Below the pieces are notes generated by a model. It saw only the letters and a list, made by a program, of their open reading frames with translations, was not told the origin of the DNA and did no database searches. Below, piece by piece: positions 36,135-46,348 of a DNA stretch of 64,000 bases (its first letter is position 1; each line of letters starts with the position of its first letter). The position numbers and the translations under genes are program-made. The DNA comes from Nonomuraea angiospora (GTDB lineage Bacteria; Actinomycetota; Actinomycetes; Streptosporangiales; Streptosporangiaceae): NCBI RefSeq assembly GCF_014873145.1, contig NZ_JADBEK010000001.1, forward strand, positions 4,836,001-4,900,000, read 5' to 3'.

Positions 36135-36596
36135 ATGTCCACGCTCTCCACCCGTCAGGCGGCCCAGTGGGCCAGCTACCAGCGCATGCGCGTGCAGCTC
36201 ACCGGGCGGATCAACCGGGAGCTCGCCGGGGCCACGGGTCTGTCGGAGGCCGACTACGAGATCCTCGCCCACCTCTCCGAGTCGCCCGACGAGTCGATGC
36301 GGGCGCTGGCGCTGCGCTGCGGGCTGGCGTGGGAGAAGAGCCGCCTGTCCCACCAGCTGCGGCGCATGGAGCAGCGCGGGCTGGTCACGCGCGCCGAGTG
36401 CGAGGAGGACAACCGGGGGTCGGTCATCCGGGTCACCGAGGAGGGCCGCCGGCTCGCCGCCGAGGCCAGGGTCCACCACGAGAGGGCCGTACGGCGCTAC
36501 GTCGTCGACGTGCTGACCCCGGCCCAGCTGGAGGCCCTGGGCGCCATCGCCGAGACCGTGCTAGGCCGGCTCACGGATGAGGAGCACCACGCATAG
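36135..36596 (+). CDS. MarR family transcriptional regulator
   Basis: 153 residues with the MarR winged helix: LSEADYEILAHLSESPDESM, LALRCGLAWEKSRLSHQLRR, MEQRGLVTRAECEEDNRGSV and the beta wing IRVTEEGRRLAAEA. Dimeric repressor, usually released by a phenolic or oxidised ligand. It is divergent from the LLM/BBE operon with a palindromic operator between them, which is the typical arrangement for self- and neighbour-regulation. Confidence 0.95.
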   Translation: MSTLSTRQAAQWASYQRMRVQLTGRINRELAGATGLSEADYEILAHLSESPDESMRALALRCGLAWEKSRLSHQLRRMEQRGLVTRAECEEDNRGSVIRVTEEGRRLAAEARVHHERAVRRYVVDVLTPAQLEALGAIAETVLGRLTDEEHHA

Positions 36597-36624
36597 GACG
36601 ATTGTCATACCGAGGTCAGGATCG

Positions 36625-37359
36625 ATGGCCCGTCAACGCGGCGCCGCGGTGGTGATCCGGGAGGTGGCCCGGAGGAAGGGCCTCGGGTGGCCGAGCATCG
36701 TGCTGATGGCCCTCGCCTACGGCGTGTTCGAGGAGGGCATCATGACGATGTCGCTCTTCAACCCCGACTACGCCGGGCAGCGGCTGCTCGACCCCGGCTA
36801 CGTGCCCGCGCTCGGGATCGGGGTGCCGTGGACGCTGTTCGTGCTGGCCCTGCACACGGTGTGGAGCATGAGCGTGCCCATCGCGGTCATGGAGGAGCTG
36901 GCCGGCGAGCGGCGGACCACCCCGTGGCTGGGCAGGATCGGCCTGGGCGCGGCGGCGGTGCTGGCCGTGCTGGGAGCCGCGTCGACCACGCTGTTCTCCT
37001 ACCAGAACGGGCACTTCCTCGCGTCAGTGCCGCAGCTCGCGTCCATCGTGGTGATCGTGGTCCTGCTGGTGGTGGCGGCCTTCCGGCTGCCGGGGGCGAG
37101 CCGGGCCACAGAGCGGACCACGGGCCCGGCACCTTCGCCGTGGCTGGTGCTCGGGGCGGCGCTGGTCGCCGGGCTGGTGTTCGAGCTGCAGACGGTGATC
37201 GAGGACCTGCCCGTCTGGCTGACCATCGCCGCGCTCGCCGCGGCCGAGGCGGGCATCGGCTGGCCGGCGCTCACCTGGTCGGCGCGCGAGGGGTGGGCCG
37301 GCGGGCACCGGATGGCGCTGCCGGCCGTGGCGCTTCAGAGGGCGAAGTCGAATGTGTAG
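36625..37359 (+). CDS. hypothetical multi-pass membrane protein
   Basis: 244 residues with about seven hydrophobic segments: IVLMALAYGVFEEG, VPWTLFVLALHTVWSMSVPI, LGAAAVLAVLGAASTTLFSY, ASIVVIVVLLVVAAF, WLVLGAALVAGLVFELQTVI and a final one. The conserved-looking stretch VIREVARRKGLGWPSIVLMA is normally preceded, as I recall, by another membrane helix, so this protein may be N-terminally shortened. The start is uncertain: ATG at 36577 (overlapping marR) and ATG at 36625 are both possible. Function unknown. Its 3' end overlaps the converging DUF3224 gene by 25 bp. Confidence 0.65.
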   Translation: MARQRGAAVVIREVARRKGLGWPSIVLMALAYGVFEEGIMTMSLFNPDYAGQRLLDPGYVPALGIGVPWTLFVLALHTVWSMSVPIAVMEELAGERRTTPWLGRIGLGAAAVLAVLGAASTTLFSYQNGHFLASVPQLASIVVIVVLLVVAAFRLPGASRATERTTGPAPSPWLVLGAALVAGLVFELQTVIEDLPVWLTIAALAAAEAGIGWPALTWSAREGWAGGHRMALPAVALQRAKSNV

Positions 37360-37727
37360 GAGTGCGAGCCGTCAGGGGCGATGATGATGTCCATCTCGCC
37401 CCTGAGCCCCCGCAGCTCCCCCGTCGCCGAGTCGGGGACGACCGAGATTCTCAGCGACCGCTCGCCGCGGTCGCTGACCGCGTTGTGCTGCACGACGAAG
37501 GCCCCCGCGCGGCCGTCGAGAGTGCCCTCGATGCGCTCCAGCGCCACGTACGACCTCGAGTCCTCGACCTGCGTCGAGGCCGTCAGCAGGTGGACGACGC
37601 TGGTGGCCGTCAGGTCCCCGTGGAAGGTCTTGGACATGGTCACGAGCCCGATCGAGACGCCGTCACGCTCCACGAACGGCGCTTGTGCGTCCCAGCCTGC
37701 GGTGTCGAAGGTTCCCTTGGCGGTCAT
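37335..37727 (-). CDS. DUF3224 domain-containing protein
   Basis: 130 residues forming the allene-oxide-cyclase-like barrel of DUF3224: KGTFDTAGWDAQAPF, GLVTMSKTFHGDLTATSVVH, SRSYVALERIEGTLDGRAGA, FVVQHNAV and GELRGLRGEMDIII near the end. Cytosolic, function unknown. ATG at 37727 is chosen; the open frame extends far upstream, but only antisense to the LLM gene. It follows an LLM gene by 35 bp on the same strand, so cotranscription is possible. Confidence 0.88.
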   Translation of the reverse strand: MTAKGTFDTAGWDAQAPFVERDGVSIGLVTMSKTFHGDLTATSVVHLLTASTQVEDSRSYVALERIEGTLDGRAGAFVVQHNAVSDRGERSLRISVVPDSATGELRGLRGEMDIIIAPDGSHSYTFDFAL

Positions 37728-37762
37728 GGCTCCATCGTGCCGGTCATACCTGTCAGCTCCCG

Positions 37763-38539
37763 TCAGGTACCGGCGAGGCGCTCCACCACCGGCGCGAACT
37801 CGTCCAGGTACTGGGCGTTCACCGACACGTACGAGACGCCGAGCCGGTCGCGGCGCCTGCGGAGGGTGTCCGCCATCTCGTCCGGGGTGCCCAGCAGGAC
37901 GCCGGTGCCGCCGGCCGGGACGCTCAGCCAGGAGGGCGGCTCGGCCCCGGCGGCCGCGAGGTTCATGCTGAGCTCCAGGTCGTGGAAGCGGTCGCCGGCC
38001 AGCTCGTACAGCTCGTCCAGCTTCGCCGCCACCTGGTCCTCCGTGTAGTGCGGCGGCAGGCCGAGTGCCACGGTGTCGGCCTTCTGGGCGGCGAGCTTGA
38101 GGAGCCTGGTCCCGGACGCGGCGACCAGGACGCGGACGTCCTTGACCGCGTCGATGGCCTGCGCGACCCGCTCGATGCGCCGGCCGGGCGTGCCGTACTC
38201 GACGCCGAGCGCCGCGGCGTCCCGCTCCGCGTCGGGGCGTCCGGCGCCCAGGCCCAGCTCGAAGCGCCCGTCGGTGAGCGCGTGCAGGGTGGCGGTCTCC
38301 CACGCCACGGCCTCGGGAGTCCGGTTGGCGGCGCTCAGCACGAACGTGCCGACGCGCAGGGTCGTCGTGGCCGTCGCGGCCACGGCGGCGGCGACGAAGG
38401 GCGACAGCGTGCCGAGCGTGTCGGGGACCAGCAGCGTCGAGTAGCCGAGGCTCTCCGTCCTGCGGGCCAGGCCGGTCCACGCGCCGGCGTCGGTGGCATG
38501 TCCGGCGACCGCGCCGAACCTGAACGGGTGATCGGTCAT
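37763..38539 (-). CDS. LLM-class F420-dependent oxidoreductase
   Basis: 258 residues, shorter than the LLM proteins at 33-36 kb and of another subfamily: RFGAVAGHATDAGAWTGLAR, GYSTLLVPDTLGTLSPFVAA, LRVGTFVLSAANRTPEAVAW and RFELGLGAGRPDAERDAAAL. It ends with the family's YVSVNAQYLDEFAPVVERL. An F420-dependent hydride transfer role is inferred. ATG at 38539 was chosen over an upstream GTG frame because homologues begin near PFRFG. Confidence 0.9.
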   Translation of the reverse strand: MTDHPFRFGAVAGHATDAGAWTGLARRTESLGYSTLLVPDTLGTLSPFVAAAVAATATTTLRVGTFVLSAANRTPEAVAWETATLHALTDGRFELGLGAGRPDAERDAAALGVEYGTPGRRIERVAQAIDAVKDVRVLVAASGTRLLKLAAQKADTVALGLPPHYTEDQVAAKLDELYELAGDRFHDLELSMNLAAAGAEPPSWLSVPAGGTGVLLGTPDEMADTLRRRRDRLGVSYVSVNAQYLDEFAPVVERLAGT

Positions 38540-38630
38540 GCCACCAACGATCGCGGATCCACGCCGCGGCGACATCGTCCCCCGGACCGGTGGTCTCCTA
38601 CATCCGGGGGCGCATGCCCGCGCGAGAGTG

Positions 38631-39839
38631 CTACTCCTGCAGCAGTATCCGCGTGAAGTCGTTGGCGAACTTGCCCTGGGGGTCGAGCCGCCGTACGAGC
38701 GAGCGGAACTCGTCGGGGCACTCGGGCCGGCGGGTGAACAGCTTGCCCCAGTGCGGCCTGGGCGCGAACGGCGCCAGCGTCTCCTCCACCAGCTCCAGCA
38801 CCGGCAGCACCGCGGCCACGTCCCTGATCCAGGTGAAGTGGATGCCGACGCTGTCGCGGCCGCGGAAGGGGCTCAGCCACAGGTCGTCGGGGGCGATCGA
38901 GCGGACCTCCGAGATCTGCAGGACGGGCCGGATCCGGTCGCCGATCGCGTACAGCTCGCGCAGCGCCTTGACCGCGTGCTCCCGGGGCAGGATGAGCTCC
39001 GACTGCAGCTCGTCGCCCGCGCCGCTCGGCTCGGCGTCCGGCCGGAAGTGCGGCAGCCGCTCGTACCACGGCCCGGGCACGCCGAGCTGGATCGTGCAGT
39101 TCTCCGCCGACATCGCGGGCAGCGGGTGACGGGGACCGTCGGCCGGGGTGGTGCCGAACCAGTCGGCCTCGGTCAGCTCCTCGGTGCTCTTCAGCCAGAC
39201 GCGGGTGTCGCGCCAGTCGGTGAAGAGGCTGACGCTGTAGGCGCCGGACATGATCTGGTCGAAGTCGGCGAGCGCGCCCACGGTCAGGCCCTCGCGTACG
39301 TACTGGCGCACCTCGAAGGCCGGCACCAGGTCGAGGGTCAGCGAGGTGACGATGCCGAGCGCGCCGAGGGCCACCACCGCGCCGGGGAAGTCGGCGTCGC
39401 CGCGGGAGAGGGTGAGCACGGAGCCGTCGGCGGTGACGAGGTCGAGCGAGGACACGGCCGCGGCCAGGCCGGGGACGGCGTCGCCGGAGCCGTGCGTACC
39501 GGTCGCGACCGAGCCGGCCACGGAGATGTGCGGCAGCGAGGCCAGGTTCGCCAGCGCGAACCCGGCCCGGTGCACCTGCGGCGCGAGCCGCGCGTACGTC
39601 ATGCGCGCGGGCACCCGCACCGTGGCCGCCGCGCTGTCGATCTCCACCGCGTCCGGCATCCGGTCGAGCACGACGAGGTCGCCGTCGGTGTCCGCGACGT
39701 CGTTGAACGAGTGGCCGGTCCCCAGCGCCCGCACGCGGGAGCCGGCCGAGACGAGCCCCTGGAGCTCGTCGAGCGAGGTCGGGTGATGGACAGCTTGCGC
39801 CCGAAATGCGGTGTTTCCCGCCCAATTGGTCAGCGTCAC
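38631..39839 (-). CDS. alditol oxidase-like FAD oxidoreductase (ALO family)
   Basis: 402 residues. It is a VAO-type flavoprotein with N-terminal TNWAGNTAFRA and the covalent-FAD His43 in RALGTGHSFND. FAD-binding SLPHISVAGSVATGTHGSGD follows, then a D-arabinono-1,4-lactone-oxidase C-terminal domain ending HWGKLFTRRP...ANDFTRILL. It resembles Streptomyces AldO (418 residues), which oxidises xylitol/sorbitol at C1 with O2, giving H2O2. Polyol oxidation would suit the arabinose locus next door but is inferred. GTG at 39839 follows GGAAGG by 7 bases. Confidence 0.9.
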   Translation of the reverse strand: MTLTNWAGNTAFRAQAVHHPTSLDELQGLVSAGSRVRALGTGHSFNDVADTDGDLVVLDRMPDAVEIDSAAATVRVPARMTYARLAPQVHRAGFALANLASLPHISVAGSVATGTHGSGDAVPGLAAAVSSLDLVTADGSVLTLSRGDADFPGAVVALGALGIVTSLTLDLVPAFEVRQYVREGLTVGALADFDQIMSGAYSVSLFTDWRDTRVWLKSTEELTEADWFGTTPADGPRHPLPAMSAENCTIQLGVPGPWYERLPHFRPDAEPSGAGDELQSELILPREHAVKALRELYAIGDRIRPVLQISEVRSIAPDDLWLSPFRGRDSVGIHFTWIRDVAAVLPVLELVEETLAPFAPRPHWGKLFTRRPECPDEFRSLVRRLDPQGKFANDFTRILLQE

Positions 39840-39918
39840 GGCATTACCTTCCCACAAACCACCTTGTCAGCCCGGCCCGGGTGCCGCTAGCTTCATGATC
39901 CGCTGACGGAGGTGTGCC

Positions 39919-40263
39919 GTGCTCTACCTGTCCGAGGCCATCGGCCTTGTCACGCTTGTGCTCTGGCTCTACTGCCTCTTCGACGCGATCACCACGCCCG
40001 ACGTGCTCTGCAGGAACCTGCCGAAGATCGTCTGGGTGGTCATCGTGCTGCTGTTCCCGCTGATCGGCTCCGTCGCCTGGCTGGTGGCCGGCCGCCCGGA
40101 CCGGTCGCAGGCGGTCACGCGCCCGAGCGCGTTCCCCGAGTACGACCGCCCGGGCCGCTTCGCCGCCGTCAACCCGGACGACGACGAGGAGTTCCTGCGC
40201 CGCTGCCGCGAACGCGCCGAGGAGCAGCGCAGGAACGCCCCCAAGAAGCCGCCCGAGGACTAG
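39919..40263 (+). CDS. PLDc_N-domain membrane protein
   Basis: 114 residues. Two transmembrane helices ([20 protein letters not shown] and [20 protein letters not shown]) are followed by WLVAGRPDR and a charged cytoplasmic tail. This is the phospholipase D N-terminal cardiolipin-synthase-like hairpin, found alone in many actinobacteria. Function of the stand-alone form is unknown. GTG at 39919 has GGAGGTG upstream. Its stop overlaps the araA stop on the other strand. Confidence 0.88.
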   Translation: MLYLSEAIGLVTLVLWLYCLFDAITTPDVLCRNLPKIVWVVIVLLFPLIGSVAWLVAGRPDRSQAVTRPSAFPEYDRPGRFAAVNPDDDEEFLRRCRERAEEQRRNAPKKPPED

Positions 40264-41714
40264 AAGCCCTGGGCCAGGCGGTAGTACGCCTGGTTCCAGC
40301 GGATCTCCTTGGTGAACCGCTCGGTCGTCGTGTCGGCGTCGATGATCAGCAGCTCCACGCCCAGCATGTCGGCCAGGTCGGTCAGCTCCGCGCGGCCGAT
40401 CGCCGTGGAGAGCACCGTGTGGTGCGGCGCGCCCGCCGTGAGCCACGACTCCGTGGACGTCCGCAGGTTGGGGCGGGGGCTCCAGACCGCGCGGGCGACC
40501 GGCAGCTTGGGCAGCGGCTGGGGCGGGGCCACGAGGTCGATCTCGTTGGCCACCAGCCGGAACCGGTCGCCCATGTCGGCCAGGCCCACCACGATGCCGG
40601 GGCCGGGCTCGGCGTCGAACACGAGCCGGACCGGGTCCTCCCTGTTGCCGATGCCCAGCGGGTGGATCTCGCACGACGGCGTGCCGGAGGCGATCGAGGG
40701 GCAGACCTCCAGCATGTGCGCGCCCAGGATGAGCTCCTGGCCGGGCGACAGGTCGTAGGTGTAGTCCTCCATGAACGACGTGCCGCCGGGCGCCATGGAC
40801 TTCAGGGTGCGCAGGAGGACCGAGGTCTTCCAGTCGCCCTCGCCGCCGAAGCCGTACCCGTCGGCCATGAGCCGCTGCACGGCCAGGCCGGGGAGCTGGC
40901 GCAGGCCGCCGAGGTCCTCGAAGTTCGTGGTGAACGCCTTGAAGCCGCCCGACTCCAGGAAGCCGCGCAGGCCCAGCTCGATCCTGGCCGCGTACCGCAG
41001 CGACTCGTTGCGCTCGCCGAGCAGCTCGGGAGCGACGGTGTACTGCTCGGCGTACTCCTTGACCAGCGCCGTCACGTCCGCGTCCGAGGCCGCGTCCACG
41101 GCCTCCACCAGGTCGTTCACGCCGTAGGTGTTGACCGAGACGCCGAAGCGGAGCTGCGCCTCGACCTTGTCGCCCTCGGTGACCGCCACGTCGCGCATGT
41201 TGTCGCCGAAGCGGGCCAGCTTCAGCGTGCGCACCTCGGCCAGGCCCTTGGCGGCCCGCACCCAGGTCAGGATGCGCTCGCCCACGGCCGGGTCGCTGAC
41301 GTGCCCGGCCACGGTCTTGCGCGGCACGCCCAGCCGCGTCTGCACGAACCCGAACTCACGGTCGCCGTGGGCGGCCTGGTTGAGGTTCATGAAGTCCATG
41401 TCGATGGTGCTCCACGGGAGCTCCACGTTGGCCTGCGTGTGCAGGTGCAGCAGCGGCTTGCGCAGCGCGTCGAGCCCCGCGATCCACATCTTGGCCGGGG
41501 AGAAGGTGTGCATCCACGCGATCACGCCGGCGCACGAGTCGTCGGCGTTGGCCTCCAGCATCACGCGCCTGATCGCCGCCGCGTCGGTGAGCACGGGCTT
41601 CCACTCGACGGGCATGGGCAGCTGCTCGGCGATGCGCTGAGACTGCTCGGCCACCTGGCGCAGCGTGTCCTCGCCGTACAGCCCCTGGCTGCCGGTCAGA
41701 AACCAGATCTTCAA
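40260..41714 (-). CDS. araA: L-arabinose isomerase
   Basis: 484 residues over the whole AraA family: N-terminal [79 protein letters not shown] with the metal/catalytic Glu, and C-terminal [11 protein letters not shown]. Converts L-arabinose to L-ribulose, using Mn2+. TTG at 41714 follows GAGGAG by 6 bases. Last gene of araB-araD-araA, overlapping araD by 4 bp. The reading frame converges on the PLDc_N gene. Confidence 0.96.
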   Translation of the reverse strand: MKIWFLTGSQGLYGEDTLRQVAEQSQRIAEQLPMPVEWKPVLTDAAAIRRVMLEANADDSCAGVIAWMHTFSPAKMWIAGLDALRKPLLHLHTQANVELPWSTIDMDFMNLNQAAHGDREFGFVQTRLGVPRKTVAGHVSDPAVGERILTWVRAAKGLAEVRTLKLARFGDNMRDVAVTEGDKVEAQLRFGVSVNTYGVNDLVEAVDAASDADVTALVKEYAEQYTVAPELLGERNESLRYAARIELGLRGFLESGGFKAFTTNFEDLGGLRQLPGLAVQRLMADGYGFGGEGDWKTSVLLRTLKSMAPGGTSFMEDYTYDLSPGQELILGAHMLEVCPSIASGTPSCEIHPLGIGNREDPVRLVFDAEPGPGIVVGLADMGDRFRLVANEIDLVAPPQPLPKLPVARAVWSPRPNLRTSTESWLTAGAPHHTVLSTAIGRAELTDLADMLGVELLIIDADTTTERFTKEIRWNQAYYRLAQGF

Positions 41715-42364
41715 CGCGGGCTCCTCTGTCCGTAGACGTTCTGATAGCGGTCGTAAAGGCGGTCGATGTCGTCCTGCGGGATCGGCAGCGGCTCGCCGAG
41801 CTGCCTGGCCACGTGGACGGTCCGGGCCACGTCCTCGCACATGACGGCGGCCTTCACGGCCGCCTTCGGGTCCTTGCCGATGCTGAACACGCCGTGGTTC
41901 TGCATGAGGACGGCCTTGGAACGGTGGCCCTTGAGCGTCTCGACGATGCCCTGGCCGATCGAGTCGTCACCGATCAGCGCGAACGGGCCGAGCGGGATCT
42001 CGCCGCCGAACTCGTCGGCCATCGCGGTCAGCACGCACGGGATGGCCTCGCCGCGCGCCGCCCAGGCGGAGGCGTAGGTGGAGTGGGTGTGCACGACGCC
42101 GCCGACGTCGGGCAGGTTGCGGTAGACGTACGCGTGCGCGGCGGTGTCGCTGGACGGCGAGTGCTCGCCCTCCACGAGGTTGCCGTCGAGGTCGCACACG
42201 ACCATGTTCTCCGGCGTCAGCTCGTCGTAGGAGACCCCGGACGGCTTGATGACGAACAGGTCCTCGCCCGGGATCCGGCCCGAGACGTTGCCCGCGGTCC
42301 AGACGACCAGGTTGTAGCGGACCAGCTCGGCATGCAGGTCGGCGACAGTCTTTCTCATGCTCAT
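41711..42364 (-). CDS. araD: L-ribulose-5-phosphate 4-epimerase
   Basis: 217 residues of the class II aldolase/epimerase family: [38 protein letters not shown], zinc ligands in [16 protein letters not shown] and the later [13 protein letters not shown]is. Makes D-xylulose 5-phosphate for the pentose phosphate pathway. Its ATG at 42364 overlaps the araB stop (ATGA), so it is translationally coupled. ATG at 42358 is an alternative. Confidence 0.95.
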   Translation of the reverse strand: MSMRKTVADLHAELVRYNLVVWTAGNVSGRIPGEDLFVIKPSGVSYDELTPENMVVCDLDGNLVEGEHSPSSDTAAHAYVYRNLPDVGGVVHTHSTYASAWAARGEAIPCVLTAMADEFGGEIPLGPFALIGDDSIGQGIVETLKGHRSKAVLMQNHGVFSIGKDPKAAVKAAVMCEDVARTVHVARQLGEPLPIPQDDIDRLYDRYQNVYGQRSPR

Positions 42365-44001
42365 GCCTGGGCCTCGTTCCTGATCGCGCGGAGGGTGTGC
42401 AGGGCCTTTCCGTCTCCGAAGAAGTCGTGGAGCCTGCGGTACTCGGCGTAGAGCCGGTCGTAGGCGTCGGCGCTCGCCGCGTCGGGCACGTACGCGGCCT
42501 CGGTGCGCTTGCCCATGGCCGCGGCGGCCTCCTGGATGCCCGGGTAGGCGCCGGCGGCGACGGCCGCGTGGATGGCCGAGCCGAGCGCCGGGCCCTGGTC
42601 GGAGCCGATGACCGACAGCGGGCGGCGCAGCACGTCGGCGTAGACCTGCATGAGGAAGCGGTTCTTCAGCAGGCCGCCGGCGACCACGAACTCCTCGACC
42701 GGCACGCCCGACTTCTCGAACGTCTCCACGATCATCCGGGCGCCGAAGGCGGTGGACTCGATGAGCGCCCGGTAGACGTCCTCGGGCTTGGTGGCCAGGG
42801 TCTGGCCGATGATCACGCCGGACAGGTTGTGGTCCACGAGCACCGAGCGGTTGCCGCCGAACCAGTCGAGCGCGACCAGGCCGTGCTCGCCGACCGCCTG
42901 CTTCTCGGCCAGCGCGGTCAGGCTCTCGTGGTCGAGGTCGCCCCCGAAGTTGTCCACGAACCAGGCGAAGATGTCGCCGACCGCGGACTGGCCGGCCTCG
43001 TAGCCCCAGAGGCCGGGCACGATGCCGTCGCGTACGACGCCGCACATGCCGGGCACCTCGGCGAGCTGGTCGCTGGGCATGATGTGGCAGGTGGAGGTGC
43101 CCATGATGGCCACCATCTGGCCGGGCCTGACGGCGTCGGCGGCGGCCGCGGTGACGTGCGCGTCCACGTTGCCGACGGCCACGGCCGCGCCCTCGGGCAG
43201 CCCGGTCCACTCGGCGGCCTGCGCGGTCAGGCGCCCGGCGAGGCCGCCGAGAGGGGCCAGCGTGGTGCCGTTGACCTGGTCACCGACCTGACCGGTGGCG
43301 AGCTTGCCCGCGAAACCGGCGAAGCCGGGGTTGAGCTCGGCGAGGAACTCCTCGGACGGGTAGGAGCCGTCCTGGAAGATCCCCTTGTAACCCACAGTGC
43401 AGATGTTGCGGCTCTCGACGCCGGTGAGCTGCCAGATGATCCAGTCGGCCGCCTCGATCCAGCGCTCGGTCCTGGCGTACACCTCGGGGGCCTCCTCCAG
43501 GACCTGCAGGCCCTTGGCGAACTCCCACTCCGAGGAGATCTTGCCCCCGTAGCGCGGCAGCCAGCTCTCCCCCCGGCGCGCGGCCAGCTCGTTGATCCGG
43601 TCGGCGTGCGACTGCGCGGCGTGGTGCTTCCACAGCTTCGGCCACGCGTGCGGCTCGGACGGGGTCTCGAAGCACAGCGGCGTGCCATCCGCCGTCGTGG
43701 GCAGCACGGTGCAGGCGGTGAAGTCGGTGCCGATGCCGATGATCTCCTCGGGCGCGACGCCCGAGGCGGCGACCGCCTGGGGGACGGCGATCTTCAGCAC
43801 GTCGATCCAGTCCTGCGGCGACTGCAGCGCCCAGTCGGGGCCCAGCCTCTCGTCGGATCCCGGCAGGCTGTGCTCGATGACGCGGTGGGCGTACTCGTGG
43901 ACGGCACTGCCCAGCTCCGCGCCGTCGCTCACGCGGACGACGACGGCACGCCCCGAGAGCGTGCCGAAGTCGACTCCGACCACGTAACTGTTAGCGTTCA
44001 C
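42361..44001 (-). CDS. araB: ribulokinase
   Basis: 546 residues, FGGY kinase of the AraB family: YVVGVDFGTLSGRAVVVRVS (phosphate loop), IGIGTDFTACTVLPTTADGT, GTSTCHIMPSD, DWFGGNRSVLVDHNLSG and FVVAGGLLKNRFLMQVYADV near the adenosine site. Phosphorylates L-ribulose. A LacI-type dyad (43989-44002) overlaps the start codon, so repression here would block initiation or a local promoter. It follows the regulator gene by 40 bp. Confidence 0.96.
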   Translation of the reverse strand: MNANSYVVGVDFGTLSGRAVVVRVSDGAELGSAVHEYAHRVIEHSLPGSDERLGPDWALQSPQDWIDVLKIAVPQAVAASGVAPEEIIGIGTDFTACTVLPTTADGTPLCFETPSEPHAWPKLWKHHAAQSHADRINELAARRGESWLPRYGGKISSEWEFAKGLQVLEEAPEVYARTERWIEAADWIIWQLTGVESRNICTVGYKGIFQDGSYPSEEFLAELNPGFAGFAGKLATGQVGDQVNGTTLAPLGGLAGRLTAQAAEWTGLPEGAAVAVGNVDAHVTAAAADAVRPGQMVAIMGTSTCHIMPSDQLAEVPGMCGVVRDGIVPGLWGYEAGQSAVGDIFAWFVDNFGGDLDHESLTALAEKQAVGEHGLVALDWFGGNRSVLVDHNLSGVIIGQTLATKPEDVYRALIESTAFGARMIVETFEKSGVPVEEFVVAGGLLKNRFLMQVYADVLRRPLSVIGSDQGPALGSAIHAAVAAGAYPGIQEAAAAMGKRTEAAYVPDAASADAYDRLYAEYRRLHDFFGDGKALHTLRAIRNEAQA

Positions 44002-44002
44002 A
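43989..44002. promoter_or_regulatory. LacI-type operator overlapping the araB start
   Basis: TGTTAGCGTTCACA matches the dyad TGTKANCGYTMACA found at five other places before arabinose genes. It covers the araB initiation codon and the 40-bp gap after the regulator gene. Confidence 0.65.
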
Positions 44003-44041
44003 TTCCACTCCAGGGGATTTTTTCTGTGGCCTGCACATCAT

Positions 44042-45058
44042 CTACCGCCGCCGGGCCGAGGTGCTCGACCGCACGACGAAGCTGGGAGGGACGACCAGGC
44101 GCTCGTAGGCGGTGGGCCCGGCGTCGATCTGGCGCAGCAGCACCTCGATGCAGTGCCTGCCCACCACGTCGAAGTCCTGCCTGACCGTGGTGAGCGGCGG
44201 CGAGAAGAACTCCGACTCGGGGATGTCGTCGAAGCCCACCACGCTGATCTGGTCGGGCACCCGCACGCCGGCCTCGCTGAGCGCGCGCAGCACGCCGAGC
44301 GCCATCTGGTCGTTGCCGGCGAACACGGCCGTGACGCCCTCCATCGCCGCCAGGCTCTTGCCGGCCTCGTAGCCGGCGCGCGGGCTCCAGTCGCCGGCCA
44401 GCGGCTCGGGCACCGGCCGGCCGGCCTCCTCCAGGGCCGCGCGCCAGCCCTCGATCCGGCCCTCGGTCTCCAGCCAGTCGGGGGCGCCGCTGACGTGCCA
44501 GACGGTCTCGTGACCCAGCTCCAGGAGGTGGCGGGTGGCGAGCCTGGCGCCCTGGACCTGGTCGATGCAGACCACCGACACGTCGGCGCTGTGGGTGCCC
44601 TCGACCGCGACCGCCGGCATGCCGGTCGGCAGGTTCTCCAGGGCGCGCCCGGCCGAGCGTTGCGGCGCGACCACCACGACCCCGTCCACGCCCTGCTCGG
44701 CGAGGTAGTCGATGGCGTCGCGCACGCTGGCCGCGTCGATCGACTTCAGGCTGACGATGCTCACGAAGTAGCCCGCGGTCCTGGCCGCCTGCTCGATGCC
44801 GTAGATCGTGCTGGCCGGGCCGTACAGCGTGGTGTCGAAGCTCACCACGCCGAGCGTCCTCGACCGCTTGGTGACCAGGGCGCGGGCGACCAGGTTACGC
44901 CGGTAGCCCAGCCGGGTGATCGCCTCCTCCACCCGGGCGCGGGTGTCCGCCCGGACGTTCGGGTGGTCGTTGAGCACCCGGGAGACCGTCTGGTGCGACA
45001 CGCCCGCTTCCTTGGCCACATCGGCCATGACCGGCAGGCGGCGCTTGGGGGTCGTCAC
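44042..45058 (-). CDS. LacI family regulator, probable arabinose repressor
   Basis: 338 residues. N-terminal LacI helix-turn-helix plus hinge (MADVAKEAGVSHQTVSRVLN, then RADTRARVEEAITRLGYRRN), followed by the periplasmic-binding-like effector domain (RTLGVVSFDTTLYGPASTIY, FDDIPESEFFSPPLTTVRQD). GTG at 45058 follows AAGGAGA. It sits between the transporter genes and araBDA, and six copies of a LacI-type dyad lie before locus genes, so it is the likely regulator. The effector (arabinose or an arabinan oligomer) is inferred. Confidence 0.92.
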   Translation of the reverse strand: MTTPKRRLPVMADVAKEAGVSHQTVSRVLNDHPNVRADTRARVEEAITRLGYRRNLVARALVTKRSRTLGVVSFDTTLYGPASTIYGIEQAARTAGYFVSIVSLKSIDAASVRDAIDYLAEQGVDGVVVVAPQRSAGRALENLPTGMPAVAVEGTHSADVSVVCIDQVQGARLATRHLLELGHETVWHVSGAPDWLETEGRIEGWRAALEEAGRPVPEPLAGDWSPRAGYEAGKSLAAMEGVTAVFAGNDQMALGVLRALSEAGVRVPDQISVVGFDDIPESEFFSPPLTTVRQDFDVVGRHCIEVLLRQIDAGPTAYERLVVPPSFVVRSSTSARRR

Positions 45059-45091
45059 GGTCTCTCCTTTCGCTGGGCTCAGGGGATCCTA

Positions 45092-46348
45092 CTAACGCGA
45101 AGCACCCGCCCGACGCTTGGTCCACACGTCGAACGCCACGGCCGCCAGGAGGACCGCCCCCTTGACGAGCATGACCCGCTCGCTGGGCGAGCCGATCAGG
45201 GACATGCCGTTGTTGATGACCGCCATGATCAGACCGCCGGTGATGGCGCCGACCACCTTGCCGACACCGCCCTGGACGGCCGCGCCGCCGATGAACGCCG
45301 CGGCGATGGCGTCCAGCTCGAAGCTGTTACCGGCGGTGGGACCGGCCTGGTTGAGCCGGCCGGCGAAGATGATGCCGGCGATGGCCGACAGCACGCCCAT
45401 GTTGACGAAAATCCAGAAGACCACCGACTTGACCTTCACGCCGGACATGACGGCCGCCTGGAGGTTGCCGCCGATGGCGTAGATCTGCCGGCCGAAGACC
45501 GTGCGGTTGGCCATCAGCGAGTAGCCGAGCACGAGCACCGCCAGCAGCACCAGCACCCACGGGAGGTTCTTGAAACGGGCGAGCTGCACGACCAGGAAGA
45601 GGATCAGCGCGGCCCCGGCCGCCAGCTTCAGCACGAACAGCGCCATCGGCTCCACGGCCTGCCCGTAGCCGCGGCGCGCGTTGCGGGTGCGCCACTGGGA
45701 GGCCGCCATGCCGGCGATGGCCACGACGCCGATCAGCAGGCTGAACAGGTCGGCGCCGCCGAGCGGGCCGAGGCCGATGTTGCCGAGGTAGCCGTTGGTG
45801 AAGCCGTTGGCCAGCGTGCGGACCTGGTCGGGGAACGGGCCGATGCCCTGGTTGCCCAGCACGGTCAGCGTCAGCGCCCTGAACAGCAGCATGCCGGCCA
45901 GCGTCACGATGAACGCCGGGATGCCGAAGTACGCGATCCAGTAGCCCTGCCAGGCCCCGATGACCGCACCCGCCACCAGCGTGACGAGCAGGGCCAGCGG
46001 CCAGGGCCAGCCCATGTTCACCATGAGCACGGCCGCCAGCGCTCCCGTGACCGCCACCACCGAGCCGACCGACAGGTCGATGTGCCCGGCGATGATGATC
46101 AGGATCATGCCGATCGCGAGGATCAGGACGTAGGAGTTCTGGACGATGATGTTGGAGATGTTCTGCGGCGTGAGCATCGCGCCGTCGGTCAGCACCGAGA
46201 ACAGCGCGACGATCAGCGCGAAGGCGATGTAGATGCCGCTGGATCGCAGGTTGAGCGACACTCCGCCGAGCGACACCCTGCCCGGCTGCCGTGGCGCTCC
46301 CCCGTCGCCCTTGGCGCCGGCCTCCACGGTGGGCGTGATGCTACTCAT
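45092..46348 (-). CDS. sugar ABC transporter permease (GguB/XylH/MmsB-like)
   Basis: 418 residues with about ten membrane segments. It has the BPD_transp_2 signature [20 protein letters not shown] and the later [20 protein letters not shown]. An unusual length between helices ([17 protein letters not shown]) is typical of the GguB/MmsB group. Forms the channel for the ChvE-like binding protein and GguA-like ATPase encoded upstream; its ATG overlaps the ATPase stop. Likely L-arabinose or related monosaccharide import. Confidence 0.93.
   Translation of the reverse strand: MSSITPTVEAGAKGDGGAPRQPGRVSLGGVSLNLRSSGIYIAFALIVALFSVLTDGAMLTPQNISNIIVQNSYVLILAIGMILIIIAGHIDLSVGSVVAVTGALAAVLMVNMGWPWPLALLVTLVAGAVIGAWQGYWIAYFGIPAFIVTLAGMLLFRALTLTVLGNQGIGPFPDQVRTLANGFTNGYLGNIGLGPLGGADLFSLLIGVVAIAGMAASQWRTRNARRGYGQAVEPMALFVLKLAAGAALILFLVVQLARFKNLPWVLVLLAVLVLGYSLMANRTVFGRQIYAIGGNLQAAVMSGVKVKSVVFWIFVNMGVLSAIAGIIFAGRLNQAGPTAGNSFELDAIAAAFIGGAAVQGGVGKVVGAITGGLIMAVINNGMSLIGSPSERVMLVKGAVLLAAVAFDVWTKRRAGASR

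Noticed and set aside
37728..38480. N-terminal extension of the DUF3224 protein to 381 residues
   Set aside because: The added part is an alternative frame of the LLM gene on the same strand. DUF3224 proteins are about 130 residues, matching the ATG at 37727.
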